Below are positions 1 to 9,398 of a stretch of 64,000 nt of DNA, piece by piece; within the stretch, counting starts at the first letter, position 1; each line of letters begins with the position of its first letter. The position numbers and the translations under genes are program-made. The DNA is from Chlorobiota bacterium (GTDB lineage Bacteria; Bacteroidota; Ignavibacteria; OLB7): positions 82,459 through 146,458 of the forward strand of contig JAEUSP010000088.1 in the NCBI GenBank assembly GCA_016788565.1, in the 5' to 3' direction. The notes beneath the pieces were generated by a model. The model worked only from the letters and a program-made list of their open reading frames with translations, searched no databases and was not told where the DNA came from.

Positions 1-782
1 AGCCCGGTGCGGGTGTATTCGGTTGTGGGGTCCCACTCCTCCAGCTTCACAATCAGCTCCACCCGTTTTTGGAAACGGATTGCGCGAATGCCGAACATCT
101 GGCGAATATCAATCAGCCCCAATCCACGCACTTCCATGAAATGCTGCGTCAGGGTTGTTCCGGCCCCCATCAGAATCCCCTCCCCTTTTCGTGTGACCAT
201 CACAACGTCGTCGGCAACAAGGCGGTGGCCACGCTCGACAAGGTCCAGGGCTATCTCACTTTTGCCGATTCCCGAGCGCCCAACGAACAGAATGCCAGCC
301 CCGTACACATCCACAAACGCACCGTGGATTGGGGCGTAGGCACTGAACTGGTCGTCCAGGAAATCGCCAAGAAAATAGACGGCTTTTGTGGTTTCGTGCG
401 GAGTGGTAAAAACGGGGATGCCACGCTGGGTGGCAATCTGAAGCAACTCAGGCTCTAAGCCATTTCCTGAAGTGAGAATCAAGCAGGGGACATCGAACAT
501 CAGCACCGTGCGGAACGCTTCGATTCTTCGCTCCATCGGCAAACTTTTCAGGTAGTAGAACTCGGTGTTGCCAATCACCTGCACCCGGTGGTAGCTGAAC
601 AGCTTGGTGTAGCCGGTCAGTGCCAACTGGGGGCGGTGCAGGTTTTTGTCGGTGATCAGTTTCTCCCGCCCCACACCTTCGTTTAGCGGAGTAAGCGCAA
701 ACCGTTCGCGGCATTCATCGGCAAGGAACCCAACGGTGATGCTTTCCTTTCGGATTTCTTGGATATTCTCAAAAACAGGCAT
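1..782 (-). CDS. hprK: HPr kinase/phosphorylase HprK (3' end outside window)
   Basis: Bifunctional kinase/phosphorylase of the seryl residue of HPr, cytosolic. Reading the minus strand from the ATG at 782 gives 260 residues before the window edge. The N-terminal domain (about 1-130) is followed by the catalytic domain: His129 in TPHETT, the Walker A loop GRSGIGKS at 168-175, and the family signature EVRGLGLIDI at 217-226. Full-length HprK is about 310-330 residues, so roughly 50-70 residues lie outside. It follows xerC, an outer-membrane protein gene and hpf on the same strand, but a perfect hairpin with a T-rich tail separates it from hpf, so it is probably transcribed separately. No HPr or EI gene is visible here. 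In FCB bacteria HprK is often present without a sugar-importing PTS; that is family knowledge, not shown by this sequence. Confidence 0.95.
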   Translation of the reverse strand, partial: MPVFENIQEIRKESITVGFLADECRERFALTPLNEGVGREKLITDKNLHRPQLALTGYTKLFSYHRVQVIGNTEFYYLKSLPMERRIEAFRTVLMFDVPCLILTSGNGLEPELLQIATQRGIPVFTTPHETTKAVYFLGDFLDDQFSAYAPIHGAFVDVYGAGILFVGRSGIGKSEIALDLVERGHRLVADDVVMVTRKGEGILMGAGTTLTQHFMEVRGLGLIDIRQMFGIRAIRFQKRVELIVKLEEWDPTTEYTRTG

Positions 783-869
783 AGCAATGTGGTTTGGATT
801 AGGCGGGACGCAGAGCGCGTGGCGCGCAAGTTATCGAAGCTGGGGGGAATGAACCGGAACGTGGCCGAA

Positions 870-907
870 CAAAACAAACGGAGGGCTGCCGGTTGCAGCC
901 CTCCGTT
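870..907 (-). terminator. Intrinsic terminator between hpf and hprK
   Basis: A perfect 13-bp inverted repeat (877-889 with 895-907, 5-nt loop, GC-rich) is followed on the minus strand by a T-rich run (complement of 870-878). It lies after the hpf stop (951) and before the hprK start (782), so it should end the xerC-OMP-hpf transcript. Confidence 0.8.
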
Positions 908-950
908 CTGGTTTGCCAGTTGGCACAACGTGCTTGGCGTTCATCAATGC

Positions 951-1292
951 TCAGTAAATCGTTCCGATTTGCGGTTCTGGTTTCTGCGGGTGATGTCGGC
1001 TGTCCTGACGTTTTTGTTTGTACTTGACCAGCATCCGCTCAAGTTTATCCACACAGCCCGCGATTGATTTTTTGAATTCGTCGGTTCGCTCCTTCACAAC
1101 AAGGCGGTCTTTGTTGACAAACAGGCTGATTTCCGCCGCCTTATCTATCCCCAACTTCGTCTCATCCTCCAGGATGATGTCTGCCCCTAAAATTCCATCA
1201 TAGACGTGTGTTAGGCTTCGAACCGCATCTTCGGCGAACTGCTGCAAATCGGGGCGTGCCTTGAAATGGCGCGCTGTGAGCTTGATGTTCAT
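951..1292 (-). CDS. hpf: Ribosome hibernation promoting factor, short form (HPF/RaiA family)
   Basis: A 113-residue protein with the single S30AE domain of HPF/YfiA proteins. It starts MNIKLTARHF, has the expected alternation of beta strand and helix, and has a basic C-terminal helix (residues about 84-113, KYKQKRQDSRHHPQKP). Family members bind the 30S subunit at the mRNA/tRNA channel and promote inactive 70S or 100S ribosomes in stationary phase. The length matches the short form, without the C-terminal dimerisation domain of long HPF. An AGGAG ribosome-binding site lies about 7 nt upstream of the ATG. It is the third gene of the minus-strand run after xerC and an outer-membrane protein gene; xerC next to hpf is a common arrangement in FCB genomes. 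Confidence 0.93.
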   Translation of the reverse strand: MNIKLTARHFKARPDLQQFAEDAVRSLTHVYDGILGADIILEDETKLGIDKAAEISLFVNKDRLVVKERTDEFKKSIAGCVDKLERMLVKYKQKRQDSRHHPQKPEPQIGTIY

Positions 1293-1339
1293 AACGTCTG
1301 CTCCTGCTGTATTTATGGTGATCGAGAATCCAGCTCCTG

Positions 1340-2236
1340 CTATCGTTTCCGCAGCAGCTGGAAGTTAAGCCCGATGGTGATCGTGAATCCCCCCATCTGA
1401 AGCGTTGTGCTTCGTTCGGGAAGTTTCGGAAGACCACGCGATCTGGTAATAATCGGTTGAAAAACGTCCTGGCGCACCGGGACTATGCTGAAGCCTGCCT
1501 CGATGCACATCCCACGGATTGGACGCTGCACCGAGCGGTCGAACCGCAAGTCCAACCCAGCATACACTTTCCCGCCCACGCCCACCTCCCAGCCATCGGA
1601 GTTAATAGCTGGGCGATAATATCCAGCTTGTGCTTGCTCACGTGTGGTGGTGTTCCACACCACCGATGAGACCACAGGACCGGCAAGCACCCCAACGTAG
1701 CTGGTAAACTGCGACCGCACCGGGGCGAACTCCACCCCCACAAACAATGGCAATGCCTTCACCGAAAAATCCTCCACCACGGTTGCAACCACCGTCCCTT
1801 GCCCGGTTGAGTCGGCGGCTTCTGGGCTTCGCGAAACGTCGTAGATATCAACAACGCTGCTTCCAAAATAGGTTCCAGCTCCAACCGCACGGAAGTCTTC
1901 GGTAAGGCCGAACCGTAGCGATAGCACTGGAGCCGGGATTGCCGGAAATCCGGTGATGGCCCCGCCAAGTTTTCGGTACTCACCAAACAGCGTCCCCCCG
2001 CCTGGGGCTGTGATAACTTCCAGCCCAACGGTGACAATATCCAAAAGCTGAGCGCGCGGCGCGTGGTGGTGGTGCAGGCTGTCGTTTTCGGTGAGTATTG
2101 TGACACGAGTGCCATCAGGTTCCTGGGCCAGTGCTGTTGGTGCTGCCGGAAAATACAGTCCGGCCATACAAAAGGCAACAACCTGGACGCACCGGACAAA
2201 GATTTTATTGCTGGAATGAAAAAGAGACGTTGGCAT
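1340..2236 (-). CDS. Predicted outer-membrane beta-barrel protein
   Basis: I do not recognise a named family. The 298-residue product starts MPTSLFHSSNK and has a hydrophobic signal segment ending in ALAQ near residue 38. The remainder alternates polar and hydrophobic residues with many Gly, Thr and Val. The end (GGFTITIGLNFQLLRKR) resembles a terminal beta strand of an outer-membrane barrel, although the last residues are basic rather than aromatic. A TTG codon sits directly before the ATG; I prefer the ATG at 2236 because it overlaps the xerC stop as TGATG and has AGGA just upstream. This translational coupling places it in an operon between xerC and hpf. Function unknown; a porin-like or assembly role would be a guess. 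Confidence 0.75.
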   Translation of the reverse strand: MPTSLFHSSNKIFVRCVQVVAFCMAGLYFPAAPTALAQEPDGTRVTILTENDSLHHHHAPRAQLLDIVTVGLEVITAPGGGTLFGEYRKLGGAITGFPAIPAPVLSLRFGLTEDFRAVGAGTYFGSSVVDIYDVSRSPEAADSTGQGTVVATVVEDFSVKALPLFVGVEFAPVRSQFTSYVGVLAGPVVSSVVWNTTTREQAQAGYYRPAINSDGWEVGVGGKVYAGLDLRFDRSVQRPIRGMCIEAGFSIVPVRQDVFQPIITRSRGLPKLPERSTTLQMGGFTITIGLNFQLLRKR

Positions 2237-3183
2237 CAAGATTCCTGTTGGTTCGGCGGGGTTCCTTCGTCGGTGGCGCGTGGGTGGGCAAGATTGTAGG
2301 CGTTTTTCAGCCGCTCGATGGTGACGTGGGTATAAATCTGGGTGCTGCTTAACGAGGAATGCCCCAACAACTCACCCACCTCGCGGATTCCCGCGCCGGC
2401 ATCCAACAAATGGGTGGCAAAACTGTGACGCAGCACGTGCGGGCTTTTCTTTTTTTGCTCGGTGATCCCCTTCATGTAGCGGCTCACCACGCGGTAAATT
2501 CCACCGCCATCGAACGGGTTGCCACGGTTGGTGAGGAACAGAGCGTCGGGCAGGCCATCGGCTACCAACTCCATGCGGACGTTCAGATATTCGCGCAGTG
2601 CGTTGGCGGCATCGCGGCCAAAGGGGACAATCCGCTCCTTCCCCCCTTTGCCCGTCACTTTCATGGTGTTGTTGGCGTGGTTCACGTCCCGCAACCGGAT
2701 ACCACAAAGCTCGGCACGGCGAAGCCCGGTGGAGTAGAATAATTCAAGAATGGCAGCATCCCGTTTGCCGTTGGTGGTTGTGGTGTCGGGGGCCAGCATC
2801 AGGTTTTCTGCTTCGTTCGCGCTCAGCACGGTGGGAAGCCGTTGTTCGGGGCGCGGGGCCACCACCAGCGCGGCTGGGTTCGATTCAATCCACTCCATCT
2901 GGCGGCAAAATTTGGTGAACGATTTCAGCGCGGCAAGCCTTCTGCCAATGGTCCGCCGCGACTGCCCGGCTTTGTGCAACGCTGCAATGAAACCACGAAC
3001 CTCACGCGGGGTTACATCCCCCAGCATCGGTAAGTCCACGCCAAGCACATTCCGCAGATGTTCGGTAAACCGCTCAAGGTCCCCCTGGTACGCCTCGATG
3101 GTTTTTGGTGAGTAGCGTTGCTGAAGCTCCAGATGCTCCAAAAATTGGCGCACGGCAATGTGAAATGGGATTGGCTGCTGCAT
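2236..3183 (-). CDS. xerC: Tyrosine recombinase XerC/XerD family
   Basis: A 315-residue site-specific recombinase of the Xer type, which resolves chromosome dimers at dif with a partner recombinase. The N-terminal SAM-like core-binding domain (about 5-95) is followed by the catalytic domain. All catalytic residues are visible: Arg155 in STGLRRAE, Lys179 in GKGGKER, His249 and Arg252 in HVLRHSF, His275 in LGHSSLSS, and the nucleophile Tyr284 in TQIYTHV. Length is normal for Xer (about 300). It heads the operon continuing into the outer-membrane protein gene (TGATG overlap) and hpf. Lack of integrase-like extensions or phage neighbours argues for the housekeeping enzyme. Whether it is XerC or XerD cannot be decided from this window alone. 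Confidence 0.93.
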   Translation of the reverse strand: MQQPIPFHIAVRQFLEHLELQQRYSPKTIEAYQGDLERFTEHLRNVLGVDLPMLGDVTPREVRGFIAALHKAGQSRRTIGRRLAALKSFTKFCRQMEWIESNPAALVVAPRPEQRLPTVLSANEAENLMLAPDTTTTNGKRDAAILELFYSTGLRRAELCGIRLRDVNHANNTMKVTGKGGKERIVPFGRDAANALREYLNVRMELVADGLPDALFLTNRGNPFDGGGIYRVVSRYMKGITEQKKKSPHVLRHSFATHLLDAGAGIREVGELLGHSSLSSTQIYTHVTIERLKNAYNLAHPRATDEGTPPNQQES

Positions 3184-3373
3184 GGATTGCTCTGCTTGTA
3201 CAGATTCTGTTTGTTGGGGAAATCACGGTGGCAATCTACATGAATCATTTGGTGGGACAACCCACTCGGCACGGCAGAAACTCCGTTTGCCAGCATCATT
3301 TTTTTCCCGTTCTTGCTCACCGTCAGAATCATTGAGCAAACCGTTCTTCTTCATCGCATTTCACGCTGGCTCC

Positions 3374-6300
3374 ATGAACCTCTATTTCCGTTCCTTGCTG
3401 ATTGCCTTCACCCTGCTGTTCCTGCTGCTGCGGAACCAGCCATTGGCTGCGCAGCCAACAATCTCCTACATCATTCCCGACATCGGTACGCCGGGGATGA
3501 ACACCTATGTTGAGGTTATCGGGCCACAAAACAAGTCGGGAAATTTTGGGGGAACCAACGACGTTATCGGCAACGGCCAAGTATCGGTGCAAACCGTCAA
3601 TCCTGCCGATACCAACCGGGTGATGATCTCACCCCCGATTGTGAGTTGGCAAGGGAGGATGATTGGCTGCCAGATTTTTGTCCGCGATGATGCCGCGTTG
3701 GGGCCGGTTCCCATTCGGGTGGTGGTGAACGGGGTGCAATCCAACGCCGACACCTTTTTCATTGTGGCACCGCAAACCATTGGCAACCAGAACGGCGGCG
3801 GCCAGCTTGGCAGCGGCACGCTTGGCCGACGCTCGAAACGGGGGGCGATGATTGTGGACAGCTTGATTTTAACCAACGGAATCTACACCATCAGCACCGG
3901 CGATACCGACCCGCAGACCGGTGGCGGGCAGGGGTATCTTCCATGCGTGATACTGAGCAAAGGCCCCGTGCTTGTTGGCTTCAATGGCGAAATTGTGGTT
4001 GATGCGATTGGGAAACATGGCGGTCCCGGCGGCGGTGGCAGCGGCGGCTACGGCGCAACCCGGCCAGCACAACCACCGCTGATCCCGGCAGTCCCCGGCG
4101 AGCTTGACGTTCCGCTTGGGAACGGTTTTTCAGGCGGGGTCAGCAGTGTTCCGGTAGTCCCTTCGCCGGGCGGGTTTGGGATTGGAACCGGGCCGAACTC
4201 TGCCAGCTTGAACGGAGTAAGAGCCAACACCAGTTTCAGCACCACCCGTTTGTACAGCGGCGGCCCGGGCCACCCGTTCGATTCCGATGGCCGCAGCGGT
4301 GGTTCGGCAGCGGTCAGCACCAACCCGTTTGCGCCGTTCGGAATCTACTTTGGCGGCGGCGGAAATGCTGGGCCGGGGACGGGGATCACCGCACCCAGCT
4401 TCCTTTCGGTGAACGGCCAAGTGATTGGCAACGCCGCCATTGTTCCGCTGCATGGCGGGGCGGGTGGGTCCAGCGGGGGAAGCAACGACAGCGTTGGCGG
4501 CGGCGGTGGTGGCGGGATTGCAATCTACTCGCAAAGCGGACTTTCCATTGCCTCCATCACCGCAAACGGCGGCAACGGGCGGGATGGGTTCGACTGTGGT
4601 TCGGTGCTGCAAGGGTGTGGCGATCCTTCTGCTGGAGGCGCGGGGGGCTGCATCATTTTGGGGGCGCGAGGGATCGTCAGCAGCGGCACAGCCCACACAC
4701 GCGGCGGAAGAGGGGGCAAAGCGGCAGCCGTTGCTCTGCCAGGCTCAACAGCTGGCGATGGTGGGCCAGGGCGATTCCGATACGACGGCATCAACGCCGG
4801 AGCAGCCTTCACTACCACAACCGGCGGAAGTTCCAGCCGGGGGATTTCCTTCAACCCAATCTCCACCACTCCCACTCCCAGCTTTTTCCTTTCCGGCTCG
4901 GCCAACACTGGCGACACCGTGTTGATCTACTACCGCACCAACCGCCGCCCCTGGAACAGCACCGCTCCACTGAAGGTTGTGACAACCGGCGTGCTGTGGG
5001 CGCAGCAAATCACCTTGCAGCCGGGGGATTCAACGGTGTATCTGTTTGGGCTTCGCCGCAGCCTTGCCTCCGAGCTGGCCACCTCCACCCCCTACCAGCA
5101 GGTTCCCGCAGGAATCTTGTCACAGGTGGCTGCGGCCATTGTAAAATTTCAACCAGCACCGTTGATTCAGGCCACGCTGCGCACATCGGGCGATTCGCTG
5201 ATTTGCGATAGCGTTCTGTACGACACCATTACCATCCATAACCGTGGCGCGGCACCGCTTAGGATTGATCCACAAACCAGAATCACCGCTACCAACGGTG
5301 TTATTGCCCAATTGATCCTGAGCCTTGCAGTCATTCTTCAACCGTTGGACTCTGTCCGGGCAGTGGTGCGGGTGCAGGGGAATGGAGCCACCGGGCGCGT
5401 TGGCTACACACTCTCCATTATCAGCAACGACCCCGATCCTTCGCGAAGCCCGATGAAGATGCTCATTGAGCATTTCATCTTCCCGATGAAGTATCAAATG
5501 TCCCCACTGCTAGATTTTGGGGATGTGCGCATCGGGTTGCCGAAGGATAGTCTGTTGAACATGAGAAACACAGGCGGGGTGGATATTCAAGCCACAAATT
5601 TCACCCCACTTGCAACTCCATTTTCAGCCCTTTGGGATCCAGCATCGCCCGTCACGATTATGCCACCCGCCGGGTACGCTTTCCGTTTCCGTTTTGCCCC
5701 GCGCGACACCGGGTTGTTTGTTGCCACGCTACGCCTGCGGCTGCAACCATGCGGGGTTGACACCGCAATCACGTTGCGGGGATATGGCCGTTCGGGGATT
5801 ATCACCACAGCAACCGATTGGGCATTCGACCAAGCAACCTGTGCCGACACCGCAACGCAACGCTACTTGGTGAAGAACACCGGGAACGATACGCTAACAT
5901 TACAGCAGCCAGCAGTTACTGGTGCTGGGTTCGCGTTGGTGCAGCCTGCGGCGGGGATGTGGCCAATCGCGCTTGCCCCAAAAGATTCCATCTTCATCTA
6001 CTTGCACGCCAACCTGAACGGAGCGGCCAGCATCAGCGGCAGCGTAGTTTTCCAAACCGATGACTCGTTGCCCGGGAAAAACCCACACAGCGTTAGCCTG
6101 ACAGCAGCGCGCGATAACGTGAAGTTGTTGGGGGATAGCATCATCAATTTTGGGAAGGTCTGTGTGGGGTCATCGGCGGCACGAAATGCCCGCTTGGTGA
6201 ATGGGGGAACACGCACCGTTGCCACGTTGGAGTCGGGTGTGTTTGCCGCGAACACGGCGGCGTTTGTCATCAGCAACAGCGCGTTCCCACGCACGCTTTC

Positions 6301-8104
6301 GGCCAGCGCGCAGGATAGCGTTCTGGTGCAATTTTCGCCAACCCGAACCGGACCGTTTGTGGATACGTTGGCGATATTCTACCGCCCCTGCAACCAGTTT
6401 CGGAACATTGTTGTGATTGGCGAAGGGATTGCCAACAGCGGGGAATACTCCGTTCAGGGAGTTGACTTTGGCGATGTTCCATTAACCCAACCAGCACAGC
6501 GAACGGTGGTGATTCGGAACACAGCCACCACCCCGGGCCAGGATTTGGTGATTGACCGCCTAAGCAGCGATCCCCGGCTGCGCATCCTTTCGCCAACCAT
6601 CCCCCCTGCCCTGCGGATCGCACCGAACGACTCGGTGGTGGTGACGATAGAGTTTGCCCCCACCGCACCCGACACCTTGAAGAATGCCTATCTGACCGCC
6701 ACCATCGCCAGCCCGTGCGCAAGCACGATACTGCTGCCAATTTTTGGACAAGGGGTTGGGGAAGGGCTTCTGCTCAGTAAATCAGTTATCGGCTATCCAC
6801 CAACGCTCCGTTGCCAAAACAGCACCGATACGCTGGTGATTTGGAACCGAACCGGAGCCGCGGTCCAGTTGGGAACAATCTCCCTTGTTCCAAGCTCGGC
6901 AACGGCCTTTCTCACGGTGCAGCAGCTTGTTGGAAACAACACCATTCTCCCCCAAGATTCGGCTCTGTTTGCCATTACATTCACCCCAACCGATCCCCCC
7001 GATGGCCCGCGTTCGGCCACGCTGCAATTCACCACAACCGACCCGCAACGCCCACTGCTTCAGGTTCCGATCGTGGGGGAACGCGCCACGCAGCAACTCA
7101 CTTTTCCAATCATCAATTTCTTCAACACCCCGGTGCAAACCTCGGCATCGGTGCGGCAACTGCTGCAAAACAGCGGGACGGCATCGGTGGAGATCAGGTC
7201 GCTGACGGCTCCCCCGCCGTTCCGGGTGGTTGCCACGCGCCCGGGCTTGCCGATTACGCTGAAAGTCGGGGAATCGGTGGAAGTTGAGTTGGAGTTCAGC
7301 GCGGCAGAAGCGGGCACATTTAACGACTCCATCAGGGTTGTTGGCACATTCCCGTGCGGCGAAACGCCAGCATTCCCAATCAGCGGGCGGGCGGTGGCGC
7401 AGCTTGATCTATCGGGATATTGGGAAGATATTTCCGCCGCACCCGGCCAGGAAGTGTTGCTTCCGTTGCGGGTTGATCGGGACCTGACCCCAGCAGCAAT
7501 CACCGGGTACAGCATCACTCTCGGGTTCAACCGAACGCTGCTGCGGCCCACCGGAATCATCCTTGATGGAACGCTCTCGCAGGGGTGGACAACGATAATC
7601 AGCAAGATGGAGCCTGGGGTTGTGGAGTTCACCGCAGGTGGCGCAACGCCGCTTCGTGGCTCTGGAATCGTAGCCTACGTTGCTGCGCGCGCAACGCTTG
7701 GGGATTCGGTTTCAACGCTCATCGCCTCCCCAAGCTCGGCACAGCTAACGGGATTATCCACGGCCCTATCCATTGCCCCGGGGCTGTTTCGGCTACGCGA
7801 TGTTTGCGAAGAAGGGGGCGTTCGGTTAGTGCGTAGCACCGGTGGCTTCGGCATAAAACTGGTGGCTCCCCAGCCCGCAACTGGGGAAACGGAGGTGACG
7901 ATTGGGACGGTGGAAGATGGAAGCGTTCTGGTGCGATTGCTGGATGCGCGGGGGTCGGTGGTGGAAACGTTGGTGAAGGAATCCTTGCCGCATGGCGAGC
8001 ATCGGTTGCGGCTATCGGCAGGTTGGATAACTGCTGGGGTCTATTTCCTTGAGCTACGCACCCCCACGCAAACGGATCGTCGGGCAATCATCATTGCCCG
8101 TTAG
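3374..8104 (+). CDS. Large T9SS-secreted protein with Gly-rich region and ASH-like repeats
   Basis: The frame is open from 3182, but the ATG at 3374 gives a clean signal peptide (MNLYFRSLLIAFTLLFLLL, cleavage after LAAQ), so I use it; 1576 residues. Residues about 140-460 are extremely Gly-rich (GGPGGGGSGGYG, GGGGGGG). They are followed by a long series of about 100-residue beta-sandwich units with motifs such as VDFGDVPLTQPAQRTVVIRN, FSPTRTGPFVDTL and NAGTA-like phrases typical of ASH/choice-of-anchor-D domains. The last about 85 residues (from VAPQPATGETEVTI to RRAIIIAR) look like a T9SS type A sorting domain: two beta segments, GVYFLEL, and a basic end. It is expected to be exported by Sec, then by SprA, and anchored on or shed from the surface. 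It stands alone, divergent from xerC. Confidence 0.88.
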   Translation: MNLYFRSLLIAFTLLFLLLRNQPLAAQPTISYIIPDIGTPGMNTYVEVIGPQNKSGNFGGTNDVIGNGQVSVQTVNPADTNRVMISPPIVSWQGRMIGCQIFVRDDAALGPVPIRVVVNGVQSNADTFFIVAPQTIGNQNGGGQLGSGTLGRRSKRGAMIVDSLILTNGIYTISTGDTDPQTGGGQGYLPCVILSKGPVLVGFNGEIVVDAIGKHGGPGGGGSGGYGATRPAQPPLIPAVPGELDVPLGNGFSGGVSSVPVVPSPGGFGIGTGPNSASLNGVRANTSFSTTRLYSGGPGHPFDSDGRSGGSAAVSTNPFAPFGIYFGGGGNAGPGTGITAPSFLSVNGQVIGNAAIVPLHGGAGGSSGGSNDSVGGGGGGGIAIYSQSGLSIASITANGGNGRDGFDCGSVLQGCGDPSAGGAGGCIILGARGIVSSGTAHTRGGRGGKAAAVALPGSTAGDGGPGRFRYDGINAGAAFTTTTGGSSSRGISFNPISTTPTPSFFLSGSANTGDTVLIYYRTNRRPWNSTAPLKVVTTGVLWAQQITLQPGDSTVYLFGLRRSLASELATSTPYQQVPAGILSQVAAAIVKFQPAPLIQATLRTSGDSLICDSVLYDTITIHNRGAAPLRIDPQTRITATNGVIAQLILSLAVILQPLDSVRAVVRVQGNGATGRVGYTLSIISNDPDPSRSPMKMLIEHFIFPMKYQMSPLLDFGDVRIGLPKDSLLNMRNTGGVDIQATNFTPLATPFSALWDPASPVTIMPPAGYAFRFRFAPRDTGLFVATLRLRLQPCGVDTAITLRGYGRSGIITTATDWAFDQATCADTATQRYLVKNTGNDTLTLQQPAVTGAGFALVQPAAGMWPIALAPKDSIFIYLHANLNGAASISGSVVFQTDDSLPGKNPHSVSLTAARDNVKLLGDSIINFGKVCVGSSAARNARLVNGGTRTVATLESGVFAANTAAFVISNSAFPRTLSASAQDSVLVQFSPTRTGPFVDTLAIFYRPCNQFRNIVVIGEGIANSGEYSVQGVDFGDVPLTQPAQRTVVIRNTATTPGQDLVIDRLSSDPRLRILSPTIPPALRIAPNDSVVVTIEFAPTAPDTLKNAYLTATIASPCASTILLPIFGQGVGEGLLLSKSVIGYPPTLRCQNSTDTLVIWNRTGAAVQLGTISLVPSSATAFLTVQQLVGNNTILPQDSALFAITFTPTDPPDGPRSATLQFTTTDPQRPLLQVPIVGERATQQLTFPIINFFNTPVQTSASVRQLLQNSGTASVEIRSLTAPPPFRVVATRPGLPITLKVGESVEVELEFSAAEAGTFNDSIRVVGTFPCGETPAFPISGRAVAQLDLSGYWEDISAAPGQEVLLPLRVDRDLTPAAITGYSITLGFNRTLLRPTGIILDGTLSQGWTTIISKMEPGVVEFTAGGATPLRGSGIVAYVAARATLGDSVSTLIASPSSAQLTGLSTALSIAPGLFRLRDVCEEGGVRLVRSTGGFGIKLVAPQPATGETEVTIGTVEDGSVLVRLLDARGSVVETLVKESLPHGEHRLRLSAGWITAGVYFLELRTPTQTDRRAIIIAR

Positions 8105-8138
8105 GAATTTGCTTGCCCTTCCGTTAGGAATTTGCTTG
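8099..8138 (+). repeat. 17-bp direct repeat overlapping the stop of the preceding gene
   Basis: CGTTAGGAATTTGCTTG occurs at 8099-8115 and again at 8122-8138 (23-bp period). The first copy contains the TAG stop of the upstream T9SS gene. It marks the left edge of the AT-rich nuclease/methyltransferase island. I see no third copy near the island's right end at about 10000. Confidence 0.9.
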
Positions 8139-8240
8139 ATAGTGTTACCGAGCGTTGGGCGGGGCGGTGTTGGGCAGTAGATTTGCCAGTTCGTTGGGGT
8201 AGAGCTACTAACCGAATCTTGTTTTATTCCACAACAGCCT

Positions 8241-9398
8241 ATGGCATATCCTTCTGTTGACGCGCTTCAGAAAATTTTGGCTGATACGGTGTTCAGCTAT
8301 GCAGTGGATAAAAAGAAAGCTGCGGGCAGAGCGTTGGGAACGATTGTAGAGATCATCACGTTCTACGCGCTTGACTCTTGGGGATACAGAGAATCCATAG
8401 CTATTGAGCGATCTATCCCTGAGTATGCAAACCCCGTTCTTACACACAATGTTGAATTTTCATTGCACCCAGTACTGAACAATCTCAACATTGAATTGCA
8501 GGATATGCCATTGCCGATTACTGCAAGCAAAATCAGAAATGCACGATTAAGCAATAACACTGTTCCTGTTGTACGAACGCCTTCAACGCAGTTGTTATCA
8601 AGGGATCATCTTCTACGAAACGCCTGCATTATTGAGGAGACAGCTACTGGGTTTCAGGTTGCTAACCTACATTCCTATCACAAGGCGGCCACACCGGCCA
8701 ACTTGGCGAAGGTTGTTTTGACGGATTTATACCGCCACCCTTTTGCAATTGTAGAATGCAAAAGAGTTGGCGTAGAAGAAGGAGCGCGTAAAGGTCCGCA
8801 AACCATTGAAAAAGCAAAGCAAGGAGCCTATGTAGCCCGAAGCATTTCATCTCTTCAAAAAATTCGGTTTCGGAATGGGGATATCGGCGGAGTGCTTCAT
8901 CACGAAGATGACTCTATCACCTGCCAACTCTACAAAGATATCTTAAAAGAAATTCTTGCATCTGATTCTCGCTCATTACTTGAAGGTTTTATTCTCACAA
9001 TTGGCATTGTCAGTAATCACGGAAATTGGTTTACGTCAGGGAATCAGAATAAAGAGATGAAGGTGCTGTCTCAATCCTATGATTGGCTGCTGTTTTTAAC
9101 CGATGACGCGCTTGCGCAGTTTATCACCGATACCCTTCTTGAGCCAAGTAGGGATATGGAGCCAATTCGGGATGCTTTTCTTCGCAGTTATACCGGCAAA
9201 CGTCAAAAAAACTGTTTTACGAAAGTACAGATTGATCTTGAGGCTGACAGAAGATTGCGTAGGTATTTCAGTTCTCGCACCTCTGATATTGACGCATGGT
9301 TTAGCCTGATAACCCCACATAATTCTGCCATTAGTGAATTACGAACTGAATTGAATCTTTTACAACAAAAAAACTGGAATACGATCTTGAACCTATGA
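8241..9398 (+). CDS. Putative type II restriction endonuclease (PD-(D/E)XK fold)
   Basis: A 385-residue protein of no family I can name. A candidate nuclease core is visible: Asp162 in VLTDLYRHPF followed at the right spacing by Glu172-Cys-Lys174 in IVECKR, i.e. D-x9-E-x-K. A helix carrying Glu37 (GTIVEIITFYALD) lies upstream, and a basic/amide-rich helix (RKGPQTIEKAKQGAYVAR) follows, as in many PD-(D/E)XK enzymes. The stop overlaps the start of a phage-type Dam methyltransferase (ATGA at 9395-9398), the classic coupling of restriction-modification genes. No helicase motifs or HsdS/HsdM-like genes are present, so type I or III is unlikely. The gene is AT-richer than its surroundings and sits between unrelated housekeeping genes, consistent with transfer. 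Recognition site unknown. Confidence 0.7.
   Translation: MAYPSVDALQKILADTVFSYAVDKKKAAGRALGTIVEIITFYALDSWGYRESIAIERSIPEYANPVLTHNVEFSLHPVLNNLNIELQDMPLPITASKIRNARLSNNTVPVVRTPSTQLLSRDHLLRNACIIEETATGFQVANLHSYHKAATPANLAKVVLTDLYRHPFAIVECKRVGVEEGARKGPQTIEKAKQGAYVARSISSLQKIRFRNGDIGGVLHHEDDSITCQLYKDILKEILASDSRSLLEGFILTIGIVSNHGNWFTSGNQNKEMKVLSQSYDWLLFLTDDALAQFITDTLLEPSRDMEPIRDAFLRSYTGKRQKNCFTKVQIDLEADRRLRRYFSSRTSDIDAWFSLITPHNSAISELRTELNLLQQKNWNTILNL

Noticed and set aside
2236..3183. Integrase of a mobile island
   Set aside because: The recombinase has the size and neighbours of housekeeping Xer, no att-like repeats or tRNA nearby, and is in an operon with hpf.
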